Of a stretch of 64,000 bases of DNA, positions 35,861-45,653 are shown in pieces. Below the pieces are notes generated by a model. The model made no database searches. It was not told the DNA's origin and worked only from the letters and a program-made list of their open reading frames with translations. Numbering within the stretch: position 1 is the first letter of the stretch; the number at the start of each line of letters is the position of its first letter. The stretch is from NCBI GenBank assembly GCA_965220875.1, contig OZ244849.1, forward strand, positions 1,674,001-1,738,000, in the 5' to 3' direction. Both the position numbers and the translations under genes were made by a program. This DNA is from WTFY01 sp965220875 (lineage in GTDB: Bacteria > Pseudomonadota > Gammaproteobacteria > UBA4575).

Positions 35861-38800
35861 ATGCTAATTCTTGAAGGGGGCAGCGCCCTGTCTGAGTTCA
35901 AGGCTCGAAGTCTCGTCCAAAGCCTGAAAAGCATCTCATCCAAGATCGATGGCTTCACCGCAAGGTACTATCACTTCATCGACACGGCTGGAGAACTCAC
36001 CCCGGCAGAAATGGCCTGTCTCACGGACCTGCTTTCATATGCCCCGGAATGCCATGGCAGTGAGAGTGGTCACCAGGTCCTGGTTATCCCCCGGGCAGGC
36101 ACCATCTCGCCGTGGTCATCCAAGGCGACCGATATTGCGCACAACTGCGCTTTAAGCAAAATCCGGCGCATAGAACGCGGCACCGAGTTTCAGCTAGCGC
36201 TGCTCCAGGAACTGAGTGATGAAGAGCAAAGCAGCATAGAGATGCATTTGCATGACCGCATGACAGAATCGGTTGTGCACTCGGTGGATGATGCCGCCTC
36301 ACTTTTTGCAGAGGAACCTGCAAGAGGTCTTGTGCGCCTGGACATCCGGAGCAATCCCAGGGAAGTGCTGCAGCATGCCAACCACGAGATGGGGCTGGCA
36401 CTCGCTGATGATGAAATCGATTACCTGATCGAGCACTACGAGAGCCTGGAGAGAATGCCCACGGATGCCGAGCTGATGATGTTTGCCCAGGCGAATTCAG
36501 AACATTGCAGGCACAAGATTTTCAATGCCTCCTGGATCATAGATGCCGAGAGAAAAAAACAAAGCCTGTTCGGGATGATCCGGGAGACATCGGAACACTC
36601 CCCTGAAAACCTTCTGTCGGCCTACAGTGACAATGCTGCGGTAGTCCGGGGACACCGGGCATCACGGTTCCAGTCCAACCCTGGTGACAACAGGTATGAG
36701 TATGTTCCGGAAGATATGCACATCCTGATGAAGGTGGAGACGCATAATCATCCTACCGCCATTTCACCTTTTCCCGGTGCAGCCACGGGTTCGGGAGGCG
36801 AAATCAGGGACGAGGGTGCCGTCGGGTGTGGCGGTCGACCCAAAGCCGGACTGTGCGGATTTTCCGTATCGAACCTTAGGATTCCCGGCGGCGAGCAGCC
36901 TTGGGAGGCAGAGCATGGAAAACCGGCCAGGATCGCATCGCCCCTGGAAATCATGATCGAGGGCCCGGTAGGGGCTGCATCATTCAACAACGAGTTCGGG
37001 CGGCCCAACATCCTTGGGTATTTCCGTACCCTGGAAATGGACGTGTCGGCTGAAGGGGAAGCTCCGGACGTCTTTGGTTACCACAAACCGATCATGCTTG
37101 CCGGCGGGCTGGGCAATGTCCGGGCGGCACATATCATGAAAAGGAAGTTTCCTGAAGGTACGCCAATCGTGATCCTGGGTGGCCCGGCTATGCTGATTGG
37201 ACTGGGGGGCGGAGCGGCTTCTTCCATGTCCAGCGGCAAAAGCCTGGAAGCGCTGGATTTCGCTTCGGTACAGCGCAGCAATGCCGAGATGCAAAGGCGT
37301 TGCCAGGAAGTCATCGAAAGCTGCACGGCGTTTGGGGCGGCCAATCCCGTTCTATCCCTCCACGATGTCGGGGCCGGCGGGCTGTCCAACGCGATACCGG
37401 AGTTACTGGACAGCGCAGAACAGGGGGGTGAACTGGAGCTGCGGGACATCCCGTGCGGTGAAACAGGGATGTCTCCCAAAGAGATCTGGTGCAACGAAGC
37501 CCAGGAACGTTATGTCCTTGCAGTTGACCACATCAGGCTTGGAGAATTCATTGAGATCTGCGAGCGCGAACGCTGTCCCTATGCAGTCGCCGGGTATAGC
37601 ACGGCAAAGCGAGAGCTGGTGTTGAAAGACCGGCTTCTGGAAGACACGTCGATCGACCTGCCCATGGACATGCTGCTGGGCAACACACCCAAAATGCTGC
37701 GGGAGGTCGTCTCCAATAGTCCCGGGAAGCAGACCAGCTCAATGCCTGCGGTTTCAATCGACGAGGCAGTCCAGAGAGTACTGCAGCTGCCGGCCGTCGC
37801 AGCCAAGAACTTCCTGATCACAATTGGAGACCGTACAGTGACCGGCCTGGTTGCACGGGACCCGCTTGTCGGCCCGTGGCAGGTCGCCGTATCGGATGCG
37901 GCAGTAACCTGCAGTGGCTTTCAGGCCTATACGGGAGAAGCCATGTCAGTGGGAGAGCGCCCGCTCGTTGCGTTACTGTCAGCCCCGGCATCAGGACGCC
38001 TGGCCGTCGCCGAGGCAGTCACCAATATCCTGGCCTGCGACGTGGAAAATCTTGCAGAAATCAGCCTGTCGGCAAACTGGATGGCCGCTGCGGGCCATGA
38101 GGGTGTGGATGCCGAACTGTATGCTACGGTTCAGGCCGTTGCAGAGGAACTGTGCCCTGCACTGGGCATTCCCATCCCGGTAGGCAAGGATTCGCTGTCA
38201 ATGAATAGCCTCTGGAAGGAAAATTCAAGTGAAAAGTCAGTAACCGCACCGTTGTCATTGATTGTTACAGCATTTTCTCCTGTAAAAGATGTGCGAAAGA
38301 CCCTCACTCCTGTACTGGATGCAGAAGTGGAGGACAGCCTGCTCGTTCTCATCGACCTGGGAAAATCCATGAATCGCCTGGGCGGCTCGGCGTTATGCCA
38401 GGTCTATTCCCTGACGGGCAGCACGCCTGCAGACCTGGATGACGCATCCGACCTGGTGAACCTGTTTCGCGCGGTGACCGAGCTGAAACAGTCAGGGCTT
38501 GTTCATGCCTACCATGACCGTTCCGACGGGGGCCTGTTCGTGACGTTATGCGAGATGAGCTTTGCCAGTCATGTGGGGCTGGATATCCGTCTGGATCCCC
38601 TCGGCCCCGACCCGCTGGCCAGCCTGTTTTCAGAAGAACTGGGCGCGGTGATTCAGATCAGCAGGTCCGATTGGGACAAGGTGCAGGCAATTCTGGAGGA
38701 TCATCGGCTTTCAGACCACATGCATGACGTGGCCGAGCTGAATGCTGCTGACCGGATCGTAATCCATCACAAGAACCAGGTGATCCATGAGGCTGGGCGT

Positions 38801-39745
38801 ACCGAACTGCAAAAGCTCTGGATGCAGACCAGTCATTCGATCCAGAAGTTGCGCGACAACCCGGAATGCGCTGAGGAAGAGCTTGACGCGATACTCGACA
38901 CGACGGACCCGGGCCTGTCAGTAAAGTTGACATTCGACCTGGATGACAGGCCAAACCCGCCATCTGTCCTTGCAAGGCCAAGAGTGGCCATATTGCGTGA
39001 ACAGGGCGTGAACGGCCACATGGAAATGGCTGCCGCCTTTGATCGTGCGGGCTTCGATTGCGTGGACCTGCACATGACGGAGCTGAATTCCGGGAAACAG
39101 GGCCTGGAAGGGTTTCAGGGGCTCGTAGCCAGCGGTGGTTTCTCGTATGGCGATGTGCTGGGTGCAGGGGGCGGCTGGGCCAAGTCCATCCTGTTCAACG
39201 CCAGGGTCCGGGATGCCCTGGCCGCATTTTTCGAGCGTACGGACGTGTTTGCGCTGGGCGTCTGCAATGGCTGCCAGATGCTTGCCCAGTTGCAGGAACT
39301 GATCCCCGGGACATCCTGCTGGCCGAGTTTTGTCCATAACACTTCAGGCCAGTTCGAAGCGAGGCTGGTGATGGTCGAAATCCTGCCGTCTGCGTCGATC
39401 TTTTTCCAGGGCATGCACGGGTCCTGCCTGCCGGTGGTCGTGGCGCATGGAGAAGGCAAGGCAGAACTTTCGAAAGAAGCGCTGGAGTCACTCTCACAGC
39501 ACCGCATGATATCAATGAGATTTATCAATAATAATTTACAAGTAACTGAAAAATATCCATATAACCCGAATGGATCAACCCAGGGAGTCACGGCCTTCTG
39601 CAACCAGGACGGGCGTTTCACTATCATGATGCCGCATCCTGAAAGGCTTTTCCGCTCTGTCCAGCACTCCTGGCGCCCCGAGGGCTGGCTGGAAGACGGG
39701 CCATGGATGAAAATTTTCAGGAACGCCCGCATGGCCTTGGGGTAA
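35861..39745 (+). CDS. purL: Phosphoribosylformylglycinamidine synthase (PurL, long form)
   Basis: De novo purine enzyme that converts FGAR, glutamine and ATP to FGAM. The 1294-residue single chain has the N-terminal and two ATP-binding halves plus the glutaminase domain at the C-terminus, as in gammaproteobacteria and eukaryotes. Visible: MKVETHNHPTAISPFPGAAT in the first half, LSLHDVGAGGLSNAIPELLD, a second HDRSDGGLFVTLCEMSFAS, and the glutaminase Cys in GVCNGCQM near residue 1135 with PHPERLFRSVQH near the end. Length fits the family. The ATG at 35861 follows AAGGATATGACGCCTAA, 143 bases from the ssrA 5' end. It is cytoplasmic and probably monocistronic. Confidence 0.97.
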   Translation: MLILEGGSALSEFKARSLVQSLKSISSKIDGFTARYYHFIDTAGELTPAEMACLTDLLSYAPECHGSESGHQVLVIPRAGTISPWSSKATDIAHNCALSKIRRIERGTEFQLALLQELSDEEQSSIEMHLHDRMTESVVHSVDDAASLFAEEPARGLVRLDIRSNPREVLQHANHEMGLALADDEIDYLIEHYESLERMPTDAELMMFAQANSEHCRHKIFNASWIIDAERKKQSLFGMIRETSEHSPENLLSAYSDNAAVVRGHRASRFQSNPGDNRYEYVPEDMHILMKVETHNHPTAISPFPGAATGSGGEIRDEGAVGCGGRPKAGLCGFSVSNLRIPGGEQPWEAEHGKPARIASPLEIMIEGPVGAASFNNEFGRPNILGYFRTLEMDVSAEGEAPDVFGYHKPIMLAGGLGNVRAAHIMKRKFPEGTPIVILGGPAMLIGLGGGAASSMSSGKSLEALDFASVQRSNAEMQRRCQEVIESCTAFGAANPVLSLHDVGAGGLSNAIPELLDSAEQGGELELRDIPCGETGMSPKEIWCNEAQERYVLAVDHIRLGEFIEICERERCPYAVAGYSTAKRELVLKDRLLEDTSIDLPMDMLLGNTPKMLREVVSNSPGKQTSSMPAVSIDEAVQRVLQLPAVAAKNFLITIGDRTVTGLVARDPLVGPWQVAVSDAAVTCSGFQAYTGEAMSVGERPLVALLSAPASGRLAVAEAVTNILACDVENLAEISLSANWMAAAGHEGVDAELYATVQAVAEELCPALGIPIPVGKDSLSMNSLWKENSSEKSVTAPLSLIVTAFSPVKDVRKTLTPVLDAEVEDSLLVLIDLGKSMNRLGGSALCQVYSLTGSTPADLDDASDLVNLFRAVTELKQSGLVHAYHDRSDGGLFVTLCEMSFASHVGLDIRLDPLGPDPLASLFSEELGAVIQISRSDWDKVQAILEDHRLSDHMHDVAELNAADRIVIHHKNQVIHEAGRTELQKLWMQTSHSIQKLRDNPECAEEELDAILDTTDPGLSVKLTFDLDDRPNPPSVLARPRVAILREQGVNGHMEMAAAFDRAGFDCVDLHMTELNSGKQGLEGFQGLVASGGFSYGDVLGAGGGWAKSILFNARVRDALAAFFERTDVFALGVCNGCQMLAQLQELIPGTSCWPSFVHNTSGQFEARLVMVEILPSASIFFQGMHGSCLPVVVAHGEGKAELSKEALESLSQHRMISMRFINNNLQVTEKYPYNPNGSTQGVTAFCNQDGRFTIMMPHPERLFRSVQHSWRPEGWLEDGPWMKIFRNARMALG

Positions 39746-39788
39746 GCTGTACGTTATAGGCTGCTGTACCCACTTAATAGGCTTCGAC

Positions 39789-40733
39789 ATGGCTAAGACC
39801 TGTGTGTATCTCGGTGACGAACTGGCCAAGTACGGATTTCCGGGCGGGCATCCGTTCAGTTCGGACCGGTATTCGGTGTACCGGGATACCGTGCAGGATA
39901 CGGGGCTTGTTGACAGATGCTGTGTCCAGAGTCCTTGCGCGGCTACCGTCGAGCAGTTGAAGCGGTTCCACACTGCCGGGCACATTTCAAACGTCAAGCA
40001 TTGCTCCGAAATCGGCAGGGGTTACCTGGATGCAGGTGATACCCCTGCATTCCCCGGTGTATATGAGGCAGCGGCTGCAGTGGTCGGAACTACCCTGGCG
40101 GCTGCAGATTCCATCCTGAAAGGGGACTGCCGTCATGCGTTCAGTCCTATTGGCGGGCTGCATCATGCCCGGCGCAATATCGCAAGCGGATTTTGCGTAT
40201 TCAATGACTGCGGTGCTGTGATTGAACACCTGTTTTCAGTCCACAAGCTTGACCGGATCCTGTACGTGGACATCGATGCCCACCATGGCGACGGGGTGTT
40301 TTATTCCTACGAAAGTGATGAGCGTCTGATTTTTCTCGATTTTCACCAGCACAGCAAGACACTTTATCCCGGTACAGGAAAGGCGTCCGAAACGGGGATT
40401 GGCGCTGCACAGGGAACCAAGCTGAATGTCGAGATGCTGCCCGGAAGCGGCGATGAGGCGTTCTTCGAGGAATGGGAAAAGGGCAGGAGGTTCATCGACC
40501 GGTTCGCGCCGGAGTTTGTCCTGCTTCAATGCGGTGTAGACAGCCTGCACGGAGACCCGATCACAGATCTTCACTACACCGACAGGGTGCACAGATTCGT
40601 CACGGAACAGCTGATAAGCTACGCAGAATTGCATTGCGGGGGGAGGTTGCTGGCACTGGGGGGCGGTGGTTACAACCTTGGAAATATCGCCAAGGGCTGG
40701 ATAGCCGTGACCCGGGCGATGGCGGATGCATGA
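39789..40733 (+). CDS. Histone-deacetylase-family (AcuC/AphA-like) deacetylase
   Basis: Zinc-dependent deacetylase-fold protein of 314 residues. The active-site motifs are visible: GGLHHARRNIASGFCVFND, then VDIDAHHGDGVFYSY with the zinc-binding Asp/His, DFHQHSKTLYPGTG, and LLQCGVDSLHGDP with the second zinc Asp, and LALGGGGYNLGNIAKGW near the end. Bacterial members remove acetyl groups from polyamines, acetyl-CoA synthetase or other amide substrates; which one applies is not known. It starts 43 bases after purL and may be cotranscribed. The product should be cytoplasmic. Confidence 0.85.
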   Translation: MAKTCVYLGDELAKYGFPGGHPFSSDRYSVYRDTVQDTGLVDRCCVQSPCAATVEQLKRFHTAGHISNVKHCSEIGRGYLDAGDTPAFPGVYEAAAAVVGTTLAAADSILKGDCRHAFSPIGGLHHARRNIASGFCVFNDCGAVIEHLFSVHKLDRILYVDIDAHHGDGVFYSYESDERLIFLDFHQHSKTLYPGTGKASETGIGAAQGTKLNVEMLPGSGDEAFFEEWEKGRRFIDRFAPEFVLLQCGVDSLHGDPITDLHYTDRVHRFVTEQLISYAELHCGGRLLALGGGGYNLGNIAKGWIAVTRAMADA

Positions 40734-40749
40734 GGCGCACCCCTGCATC

Positions 40750-40781
40750 TTGCGTATTTTGCTTATAAATTAGGCTATAAT
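40750..40781 (+). promoter_or_regulatory. Possible glyA promoter
   Basis: A perfect TATAAT at 40776-40781, 51 bases before the glyA ATG, preceded by a weak TTGCGT (40750-40755) at a long 20-base spacing. The -10 is good, the -35 doubtful. Confidence 0.4.
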
Positions 40782-40831
40782 CCCATATTTATGCCAAATC
40801 AAGTTAAAAATCTGAGCAGGAGTTAAGAACA

Positions 40832-42112
40832 ATGTTTACAGCAGACATGACAGTCGCAAGTTTTGACAAGGAACTCAAGGAGGCAATTCAGTCAGAAATT
40901 CGCCGCCAGGAAGAACATGTGGAGCTGATAGCATCCGAGAACTACGCCAGCCCGCGCGTGATGGAGGCTCAGGGAAGTGTTCTTACGAACAAGTACGCAG
41001 AAGGCTATCCTGCAAAGCGCTATTACGGGGGCTGCGAATTCGTAGACATCGCCGAGCAATTGGCAATTGACCGTGTCAAGAAGCTGTTCAATGCGGATTA
41101 TGCGAATGTGCAGGCGCACTCCGGATCCCAGGCAAACGCCGCCGTTTACCTGGCCTTGCTGTCGCCGCATGACACCATCATGGGGCTTGCCCTGCCACAC
41201 GGCGGACACCTGACTCACGGCTGCCCGGTGAACTTTTCAGGGAAAATCTTCAATGCGGTGCAGTACGGCCTGAACCCGGATACGGGTGAAGTCGACTATG
41301 ACCAGGTGGAACAGCTGGCTGAAGAGCACAAGCCGAAAATGATCATTGCCGGGTTCTCGGCGTATTCCAGGGTGTGGGACTGGCAGCGTTTCAGGGATAT
41401 CTGTGACAGCGTAGGGGCCTACATGGTGGTGGACATGGCTCACGTAGCCGGGCTGATTGCAGCGGACCTCTATCCGAATCCGGTGCCGCTGGCGGATGTC
41501 GTCACCTCGACCACGCACAAGACCCTGCGCGGACCTCGCGGCGGAATCATTCTGGCTCGTGAGAACGAAGAGATCACGAAGAAGCTGAATTCCATGGTGT
41601 TCCCGGGCACCCAGGGCGGCCCGCTCATGCACGTGATCGCCGCCAAGGCCGTCGCTTTTCTTGAGGCCCTGCAGCCTGAATTCAAGGCATATCAGCAGCA
41701 GGTGCTGAACAACGCGAGAACCATGGCAAACCAGTTCATGGAACGAGGATACAAGATTGTCTCAGGCGGCACCGACGACCACCTGTTCCTGGTCGACCTG
41801 ATCGACAAGGGCATGACCGGAAAGGCTGCAGATGCCGCGCTTGGCCAGGCGAACATTACCGTCAACAAGAACACCGTGCCAAATGATCCACAATCTCCAT
41901 TCGTGACCAGTGGACTGAGGATCGGGAGCCCTGCCGCGACGACACGCGGGTTCAAGGAGCCTGAATGCCAGGAGCTTGTCAACTGGATGTGTGACATCCT
42001 GGATGACATTGAGAATACCCAGACCATAGAGCGCGTGAAGAATCAGGTGCTTGACTTGTGCAAGCGTTTTCCGGTGTACCAGTCCAGTGCAGCACAACAG
42101 GCTGTGGCTTGA
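40832..42112 (+). CDS. glyA: Serine hydroxymethyltransferase
   Basis: PLP enzyme that interconverts serine and glycine with tetrahydrofolate, the main source of one-carbon units. The 426-residue product has the N-terminal QEEHVELIASENYASPRVME, YGGCEFVDIAEQLAIDRVKK, the PLP-lysine motif STTHKTLRGPRGG near residue 229 and the C-terminal TSGLRIGSPAATTRGF. The start follows AGGAGTTAAGAACA. An alternative ATG lies at MTVASFDKEL. The length fits the family. It is downstream of a possible promoter and just before nrdR. Confidence 0.96.
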   Translation: MFTADMTVASFDKELKEAIQSEIRRQEEHVELIASENYASPRVMEAQGSVLTNKYAEGYPAKRYYGGCEFVDIAEQLAIDRVKKLFNADYANVQAHSGSQANAAVYLALLSPHDTIMGLALPHGGHLTHGCPVNFSGKIFNAVQYGLNPDTGEVDYDQVEQLAEEHKPKMIIAGFSAYSRVWDWQRFRDICDSVGAYMVVDMAHVAGLIAADLYPNPVPLADVVTSTTHKTLRGPRGGIILARENEEITKKLNSMVFPGTQGGPLMHVIAAKAVAFLEALQPEFKAYQQQVLNNARTMANQFMERGYKIVSGGTDDHLFLVDLIDKGMTGKAADAALGQANITVNKNTVPNDPQSPFVTSGLRIGSPAATTRGFKEPECQELVNWMCDILDDIENTQTIERVKNQVLDLCKRFPVYQSSAAQQAVA

Positions 42113-42144
42113 CCTGCCTACGGTGATGGTACCTTTATCGCAAT

Positions 42145-42651
42145 ATGCATTGTCCCTTTTGCCATTTCGAAGACACGAAAGTCATAGATTCCAGGCTTGC
42201 AAGGGAGGGTGACCAGGTTCGGCGCAGGCGGGAATGCCTGCGGTGCAAGGAACGTTTCACAACTTATGAGGCGGCAGAGCGCAGCCTCCCCAGGATCGTG
42301 AAACGCGATGGAAGGCGTGAACCTTTTGACGAGGAAAAGCTGCGCAAGGGCTTGACACTGGCCTGCGAGAAAAGACCGGTAGCCACCGAAACGCTGGACT
42401 CGCTTATCAGCAGGATAATACGCAAGGCCCTTGCCCTTGGAAAACGTGAGGTGCGTGCGAGCAGTATCGGTGACTGGGCCATGCAGGAGCTGCGTGCGAT
42501 TGACCAGGTGGCTTATGTACGCTTTGCATCGGTGTACCGGAGCTTTGAAGATGTTCGCGCGTTCAAGGACCTGATCGAGCGGGTGGAAAAAGATCTTGAT
42601 CCGGAAATGCGCAAAGGTCAGCTCTCCCTGATTATTGATGATGCTGACTGA
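42145..42651 (+). CDS. nrdR: Transcriptional repressor NrdR
   Basis: Regulates ribonucleotide reductase genes by binding NrdR boxes with (d)ATP. The 168-residue product has the N-terminal zinc ribbon (CPFCHFEDTKVIDSR ... CLRCKERFTTYE) and an ATP-cone domain (IVKRDGRREPFDEEKLRKGL). Start at MHCPFCHFE; it follows glyA by 32 bases. glyA-nrdR-ribD is a common order in proteobacteria. No NrdR target is visible in the window. Confidence 0.95.
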   Translation: MHCPFCHFEDTKVIDSRLAREGDQVRRRRECLRCKERFTTYEAAERSLPRIVKRDGRREPFDEEKLRKGLTLACEKRPVATETLDSLISRIIRKALALGKREVRASSIGDWAMQELRAIDQVAYVRFASVYRSFEDVRAFKDLIERVEKDLDPEMRKGQLSLIIDDAD

Positions 42652-42692
42652 CCGTGCCTGCTCGCAGGTAGCCGGAATCCCATGTCCTTTTT

Positions 42693-43793
42693 ATGAATGA
42701 CTATGCGTTCATGGCGGAAGCGGTGCGGCTCGCAAAAAAGGGGCTGTACATTGTACGTGTGAACCCGCGTGTCGGCTGCGTGATCGTTAAAGACGGCCGC
42801 ATCATTTCAAGAGGGTACCATGCCAGCCTTGGCCAGAATCACGCTGAAATAGATGCCCTGGAAAATACCACAGAAGATGCTGAAAGCAGCACGGTTTACG
42901 TAACCCTTGAGCCTTGCTCGCATGAAGGGAGAACGCCACCCTGTGTAAAGTCGCTGGTAAATGCCGGTGTCATGAGGGTCGTTGTTGCGGTGCAGGATCC
43001 GAATCCCCGGGTAAATGGGAGAGGGCTGGCCTATCTTAGTCAACACGGTATTCAGGTTCGGTGCGATGTCCTGAAAGAGCAAGCGGTGGAGCTCAACAAG
43101 GGCTTCTTCCTTCGAATGCAAAAGAGCAGACCGCACGTGACAGTCAAGGTCGCCGTGAGCCTGGATGGTAAAACTGCCCTGGCAAACGGTATCAGCAAGT
43201 GGATATCCGGCGAGCCGGCTCGCCTTGACGTGCAGAAGCTGCGGGCGCGAAGCTGCGCCGTCATGTCCGGTATCGGTACGGTGCTTGCCGATGATCCCAT
43301 GTTCACCGTGCGTATTGCCAAGGAGCAGCTGGACCTGGAATCCGAGCCCCAGCAACCGCTTCGGGTCATTCTCGATACAAACCTGACGATGCCTGAAGCC
43401 GCCAAGGTGCTGCACGGCCCTGGCAAGACTGTCATTTACACCTGTTCTGAAAATCTGCAGAAGATTGAACGCCTGCGAAGTGAAAATGTAGAAATCACGG
43501 TCATGGAACAGGATTCGCTCAATCCCGCTGAAGTGTTGCATGACCTGGCAGCCAGGGAAATTAACGAGGTTCTGGTCGAGGCGGGCTCCAGGTTGACTGG
43601 CAGTCTGCTTGGTCAGGGCCTGGTCGACGAGATGGTGGTATACATGGCACCGCACATCATTGGAGAAAGCGGCCAGGGGCTCGCCAGACTGCCGTTAATC
43701 ACGGACATGCGGAATCGGCTGGCGATGCAGATAGAAGACATCTCTGTCATAGGAGAAGATATAAAGCTGAGGCTCAGGCCATCCAGTAATTAG
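42693..43793 (+). CDS. ribD: Bifunctional riboflavin biosynthesis protein RibD
   Basis: Catalyses deamination of diaminohydroxyphosphoribosylaminopyrimidine and then reduction of the sugar. The 366-residue product has the zinc deaminase domain first (NHAEIDAL; EPCSHEGRTPPC) and the reductase domain at the C-terminus (HVTVKVAVSLDGKTALANGI, LVEAGSRLTGSLL). Start at MNDYAFMAEAVRLAKKG, 41 bases after nrdR. Length is typical. It opens the riboflavin part of the block. Confidence 0.95.
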   Translation: MNDYAFMAEAVRLAKKGLYIVRVNPRVGCVIVKDGRIISRGYHASLGQNHAEIDALENTTEDAESSTVYVTLEPCSHEGRTPPCVKSLVNAGVMRVVVAVQDPNPRVNGRGLAYLSQHGIQVRCDVLKEQAVELNKGFFLRMQKSRPHVTVKVAVSLDGKTALANGISKWISGEPARLDVQKLRARSCAVMSGIGTVLADDPMFTVRIAKEQLDLESEPQQPLRVILDTNLTMPEAAKVLHGPGKTVIYTCSENLQKIERLRSENVEITVMEQDSLNPAEVLHDLAAREINEVLVEAGSRLTGSLLGQGLVDEMVVYMAPHIIGESGQGLARLPLITDMRNRLAMQIEDISVIGEDIKLRLRPSSN

Positions 43794-44127
43794 GGTGAGT
43801 TCATGACATGCCGGTGCATTGGGTTGTATGGGAATTTCAGACCGGGCCATCCCTGGGCGTCAGTGACCATTCTGGCCATGCCGCATGGACCTGTACAGTG
43901 GTCTCTGCATTGTCCGCCTGGCCTGTCGTGAGCCTGTACACCCGATGAACATGTATAATTTCACGAAGTAACCCGAAGAGTAATGTTTCCCAAGGGAAGA
44001 TGAACAGGATGAAATTTCGGCAGATGGTTCGGATAAAGCTGGCAAGTGTTTTGAAATGCCTGTGCCTGCCTCGTCGTATTCAAAGATTTGACAGCGATAA
44101 CATATTCTTCTCGGGAAAAGGCTCAGC
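43794..44127. other. 334-base gap between ribD and ribE
   Basis: I looked for an FMN riboswitch (RFN element) before ribE and do not recognise one. A short frame of about 48 codons (MNRMKFRQMV..., start 44000) runs into ribE but has no family features. Nothing else is seen. Confidence 0.5.
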
Positions 44128-44730
44128 ATGTTTACAGGGATCATAGAAGAAGTTGGCCAAGCCCGCGTGCTCAAGGAAGAAAAGGATATTTTCCGATATC
44201 TGATTCACTCGAGTTCCAGGTTTACAGCTGAAATTGCCAAGGGCGACAGTATCTCGGTAAATGGTGTTTGCCTGACTGCCTATGACATAGGTGAAGACTC
44301 GTTTAACGTGGATATTTCCGTTGCATCACGTGACTGCACCACATTCGGCTGCGCACTCCGGCACGACCATGTAAACCTGGAACGCGCGGTCACTCCTACC
44401 ACACGCCTTGGTGGTCACTTTGTGAGTGGCCACGTAGACGGCGTCGGCGCGCTTGCAACACGTGAAGACGGTGAGAACGAATCCGTGTTATGGTTTTCTT
44501 CGCCTCCGGAACTGCTTCGTTATATCGCGCCCAAAGGGTCGATCAGCGTAGATGGTGTCAGCTTGACAGTCAATGAAGTGAAGCGCGACCAGTACTGTGT
44601 AACAGTGATCCCGCATACCTTGGATAACACCATACTAGGCATGGCAATGCCCGGGGATAAAGTGAACCTGGAAGTAGACCTGATCGCACGCTACCTTGAA
44701 AACCTGATGCAGAACAGGGAGAAAACATAG
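44128..44730 (+). CDS. ribE: Riboflavin synthase alpha subunit
   Basis: Dismutates two dimethylribityllumazine molecules to riboflavin. The 200-residue product has two lumazine-binding repeats: the start MFTGIIEEVG and SISVNGVCLTAYDI in the first, GHVDGVGALATREDG between, and SISVDGVSLTVNEV in the second. Length fits the family. Its stop overlaps the ribH start (TAGTG), so the two are coupled. Confidence 0.95.
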   Translation: MFTGIIEEVGQARVLKEEKDIFRYLIHSSSRFTAEIAKGDSISVNGVCLTAYDIGEDSFNVDISVASRDCTTFGCALRHDHVNLERAVTPTTRLGGHFVSGHVDGVGALATREDGENESVLWFSSPPELLRYIAPKGSISVDGVSLTVNEVKRDQYCVTVIPHTLDNTILGMAMPGDKVNLEVDLIARYLENLMQNREKT

Positions 44731-45227
44731 TGCAGGAGAGTTACACGGAAGGTGCAGACTATTCAGGGCAGGGTGCCCGTATCGGGATCGTGTCTGCACG
44801 CTTCAACGGGAGAATCGTCAGAGCCATGCAGGAAGCTGCGCTGAGCACGTTGCTTGAAAACCAGGTGGCGGAAACAGATATCAGCTGCAGACACGTGCCC
44901 GGCGCATTCGAGTTGCCGCTGGTATGCAAAGCCATGGCCGAGACCGGCAGCTATGACGGGCTGATCGCTTTGGGTTGCGTGATACGGGGTGACACTCCGC
45001 ATTTCGAGTATGTGTCCCAGGGATGCACGTTGGGTATACAGGCAGCCAGCCTGCAGTCAGGAGTTCCCATCGCTTTTGGATTATTGACCACGGATACGTT
45101 GAAACAGGCGGTTGTGCGCAGTTCCGGGAGTACCAACAAGGGCCGCGATGCAGCCCTGTGTGTTCTGGAGATGGTTAATGCATTGAGAGCTATCCGGTCA
45201 TCCGATGAGCATAGCCGAAACTCATAA
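44730..45227 (+). CDS. ribH: 6,7-dimethyl-8-ribityllumazine synthase
   Basis: Condenses the RibD product (after dephosphorylation) with dihydroxybutanone phosphate. The 165-residue product carries RIGIVSARFNGRI, the conserved VPGAFELPLVCKAMAE and LGCVIRGDTPHFEYV, with the substrate His in that stretch, and STNKGRDAALCVLEMVNALR. The start is GTG, overlapping the ribE stop. Its 3' end overlaps the nusB start by 23 bases. ribB/ribBA is not in this block. Confidence 0.95.
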   Translation: MQESYTEGADYSGQGARIGIVSARFNGRIVRAMQEAALSTLLENQVAETDISCRHVPGAFELPLVCKAMAETGSYDGLIALGCVIRGDTPHFEYVSQGCTLGIQAASLQSGVPIAFGLLTTDTLKQAVVRSSGSTNKGRDAALCVLEMVNALRAIRSSDEHSRNS

Positions 45228-45624
45228 ACGCCATTGGTCAAGGCGTTTTGCATTACAGTCCTTATACCAGTGGCAGCTAGCCGGGCACAGTGCAGAAGAG
45301 CTCCTGGTTCAGTTTTCTGAGGACGAGAACTGGTACAAGGTTGACAAGGAATACTTTACTGAACTATTACGGGAATCCATCGGCAATGCAGAAAAGCTGA
45401 CTGGAATTTTTACTGCATGCGTTGACGGGTCTGCTAAACGGATAGGGCCCGTTGAAAGAGCCATTCTGTTGTTTTCCACCTACGAAATTCTGAACAAGCA
45501 TGACGTACCGCGGGACGTAGTGATTTCTGAAGCCATCATTCTATGCAAGAAATTTGGCTCAAAGGGAGGCTACAAGCTGATCAATGGCATACTGGATAAG
45601 GTGGAACGGAATTTGGCAGACTAA
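45205..45624 (+). CDS. nusB: Transcription antitermination factor NusB
   Basis: Binds BoxA RNA with NusE (S10) for rRNA antitermination. The 139-residue helical protein starts MSIAETHKRHWSRRFALQSL and shows SRRFALQSLYQW at the N-terminus, then ERAILLFSTYEILNKHDVPR and FGSKGGYKLINGILDKVERN at the C-terminus, all typical NusB blocks. Its start lies inside ribH, so it is coupled to it. ribH-nusB-thiL is a very common order. Confidence 0.95.
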   Translation: MSIAETHKRHWSRRFALQSLYQWQLAGHSAEELLVQFSEDENWYKVDKEYFTELLRESIGNAEKLTGIFTACVDGSAKRIGPVERAILLFSTYEILNKHDVPRDVVISEAIILCKKFGSKGGYKLINGILDKVERNLAD

Positions 45625-45653
45625 GCATCGAACGCATTTCGCAATCAAGAATT

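Noticed and set aside
43794..44127. FMN riboswitch upstream of ribE
   Set aside because: I looked for the conserved RFN-element blocks and did not find them.
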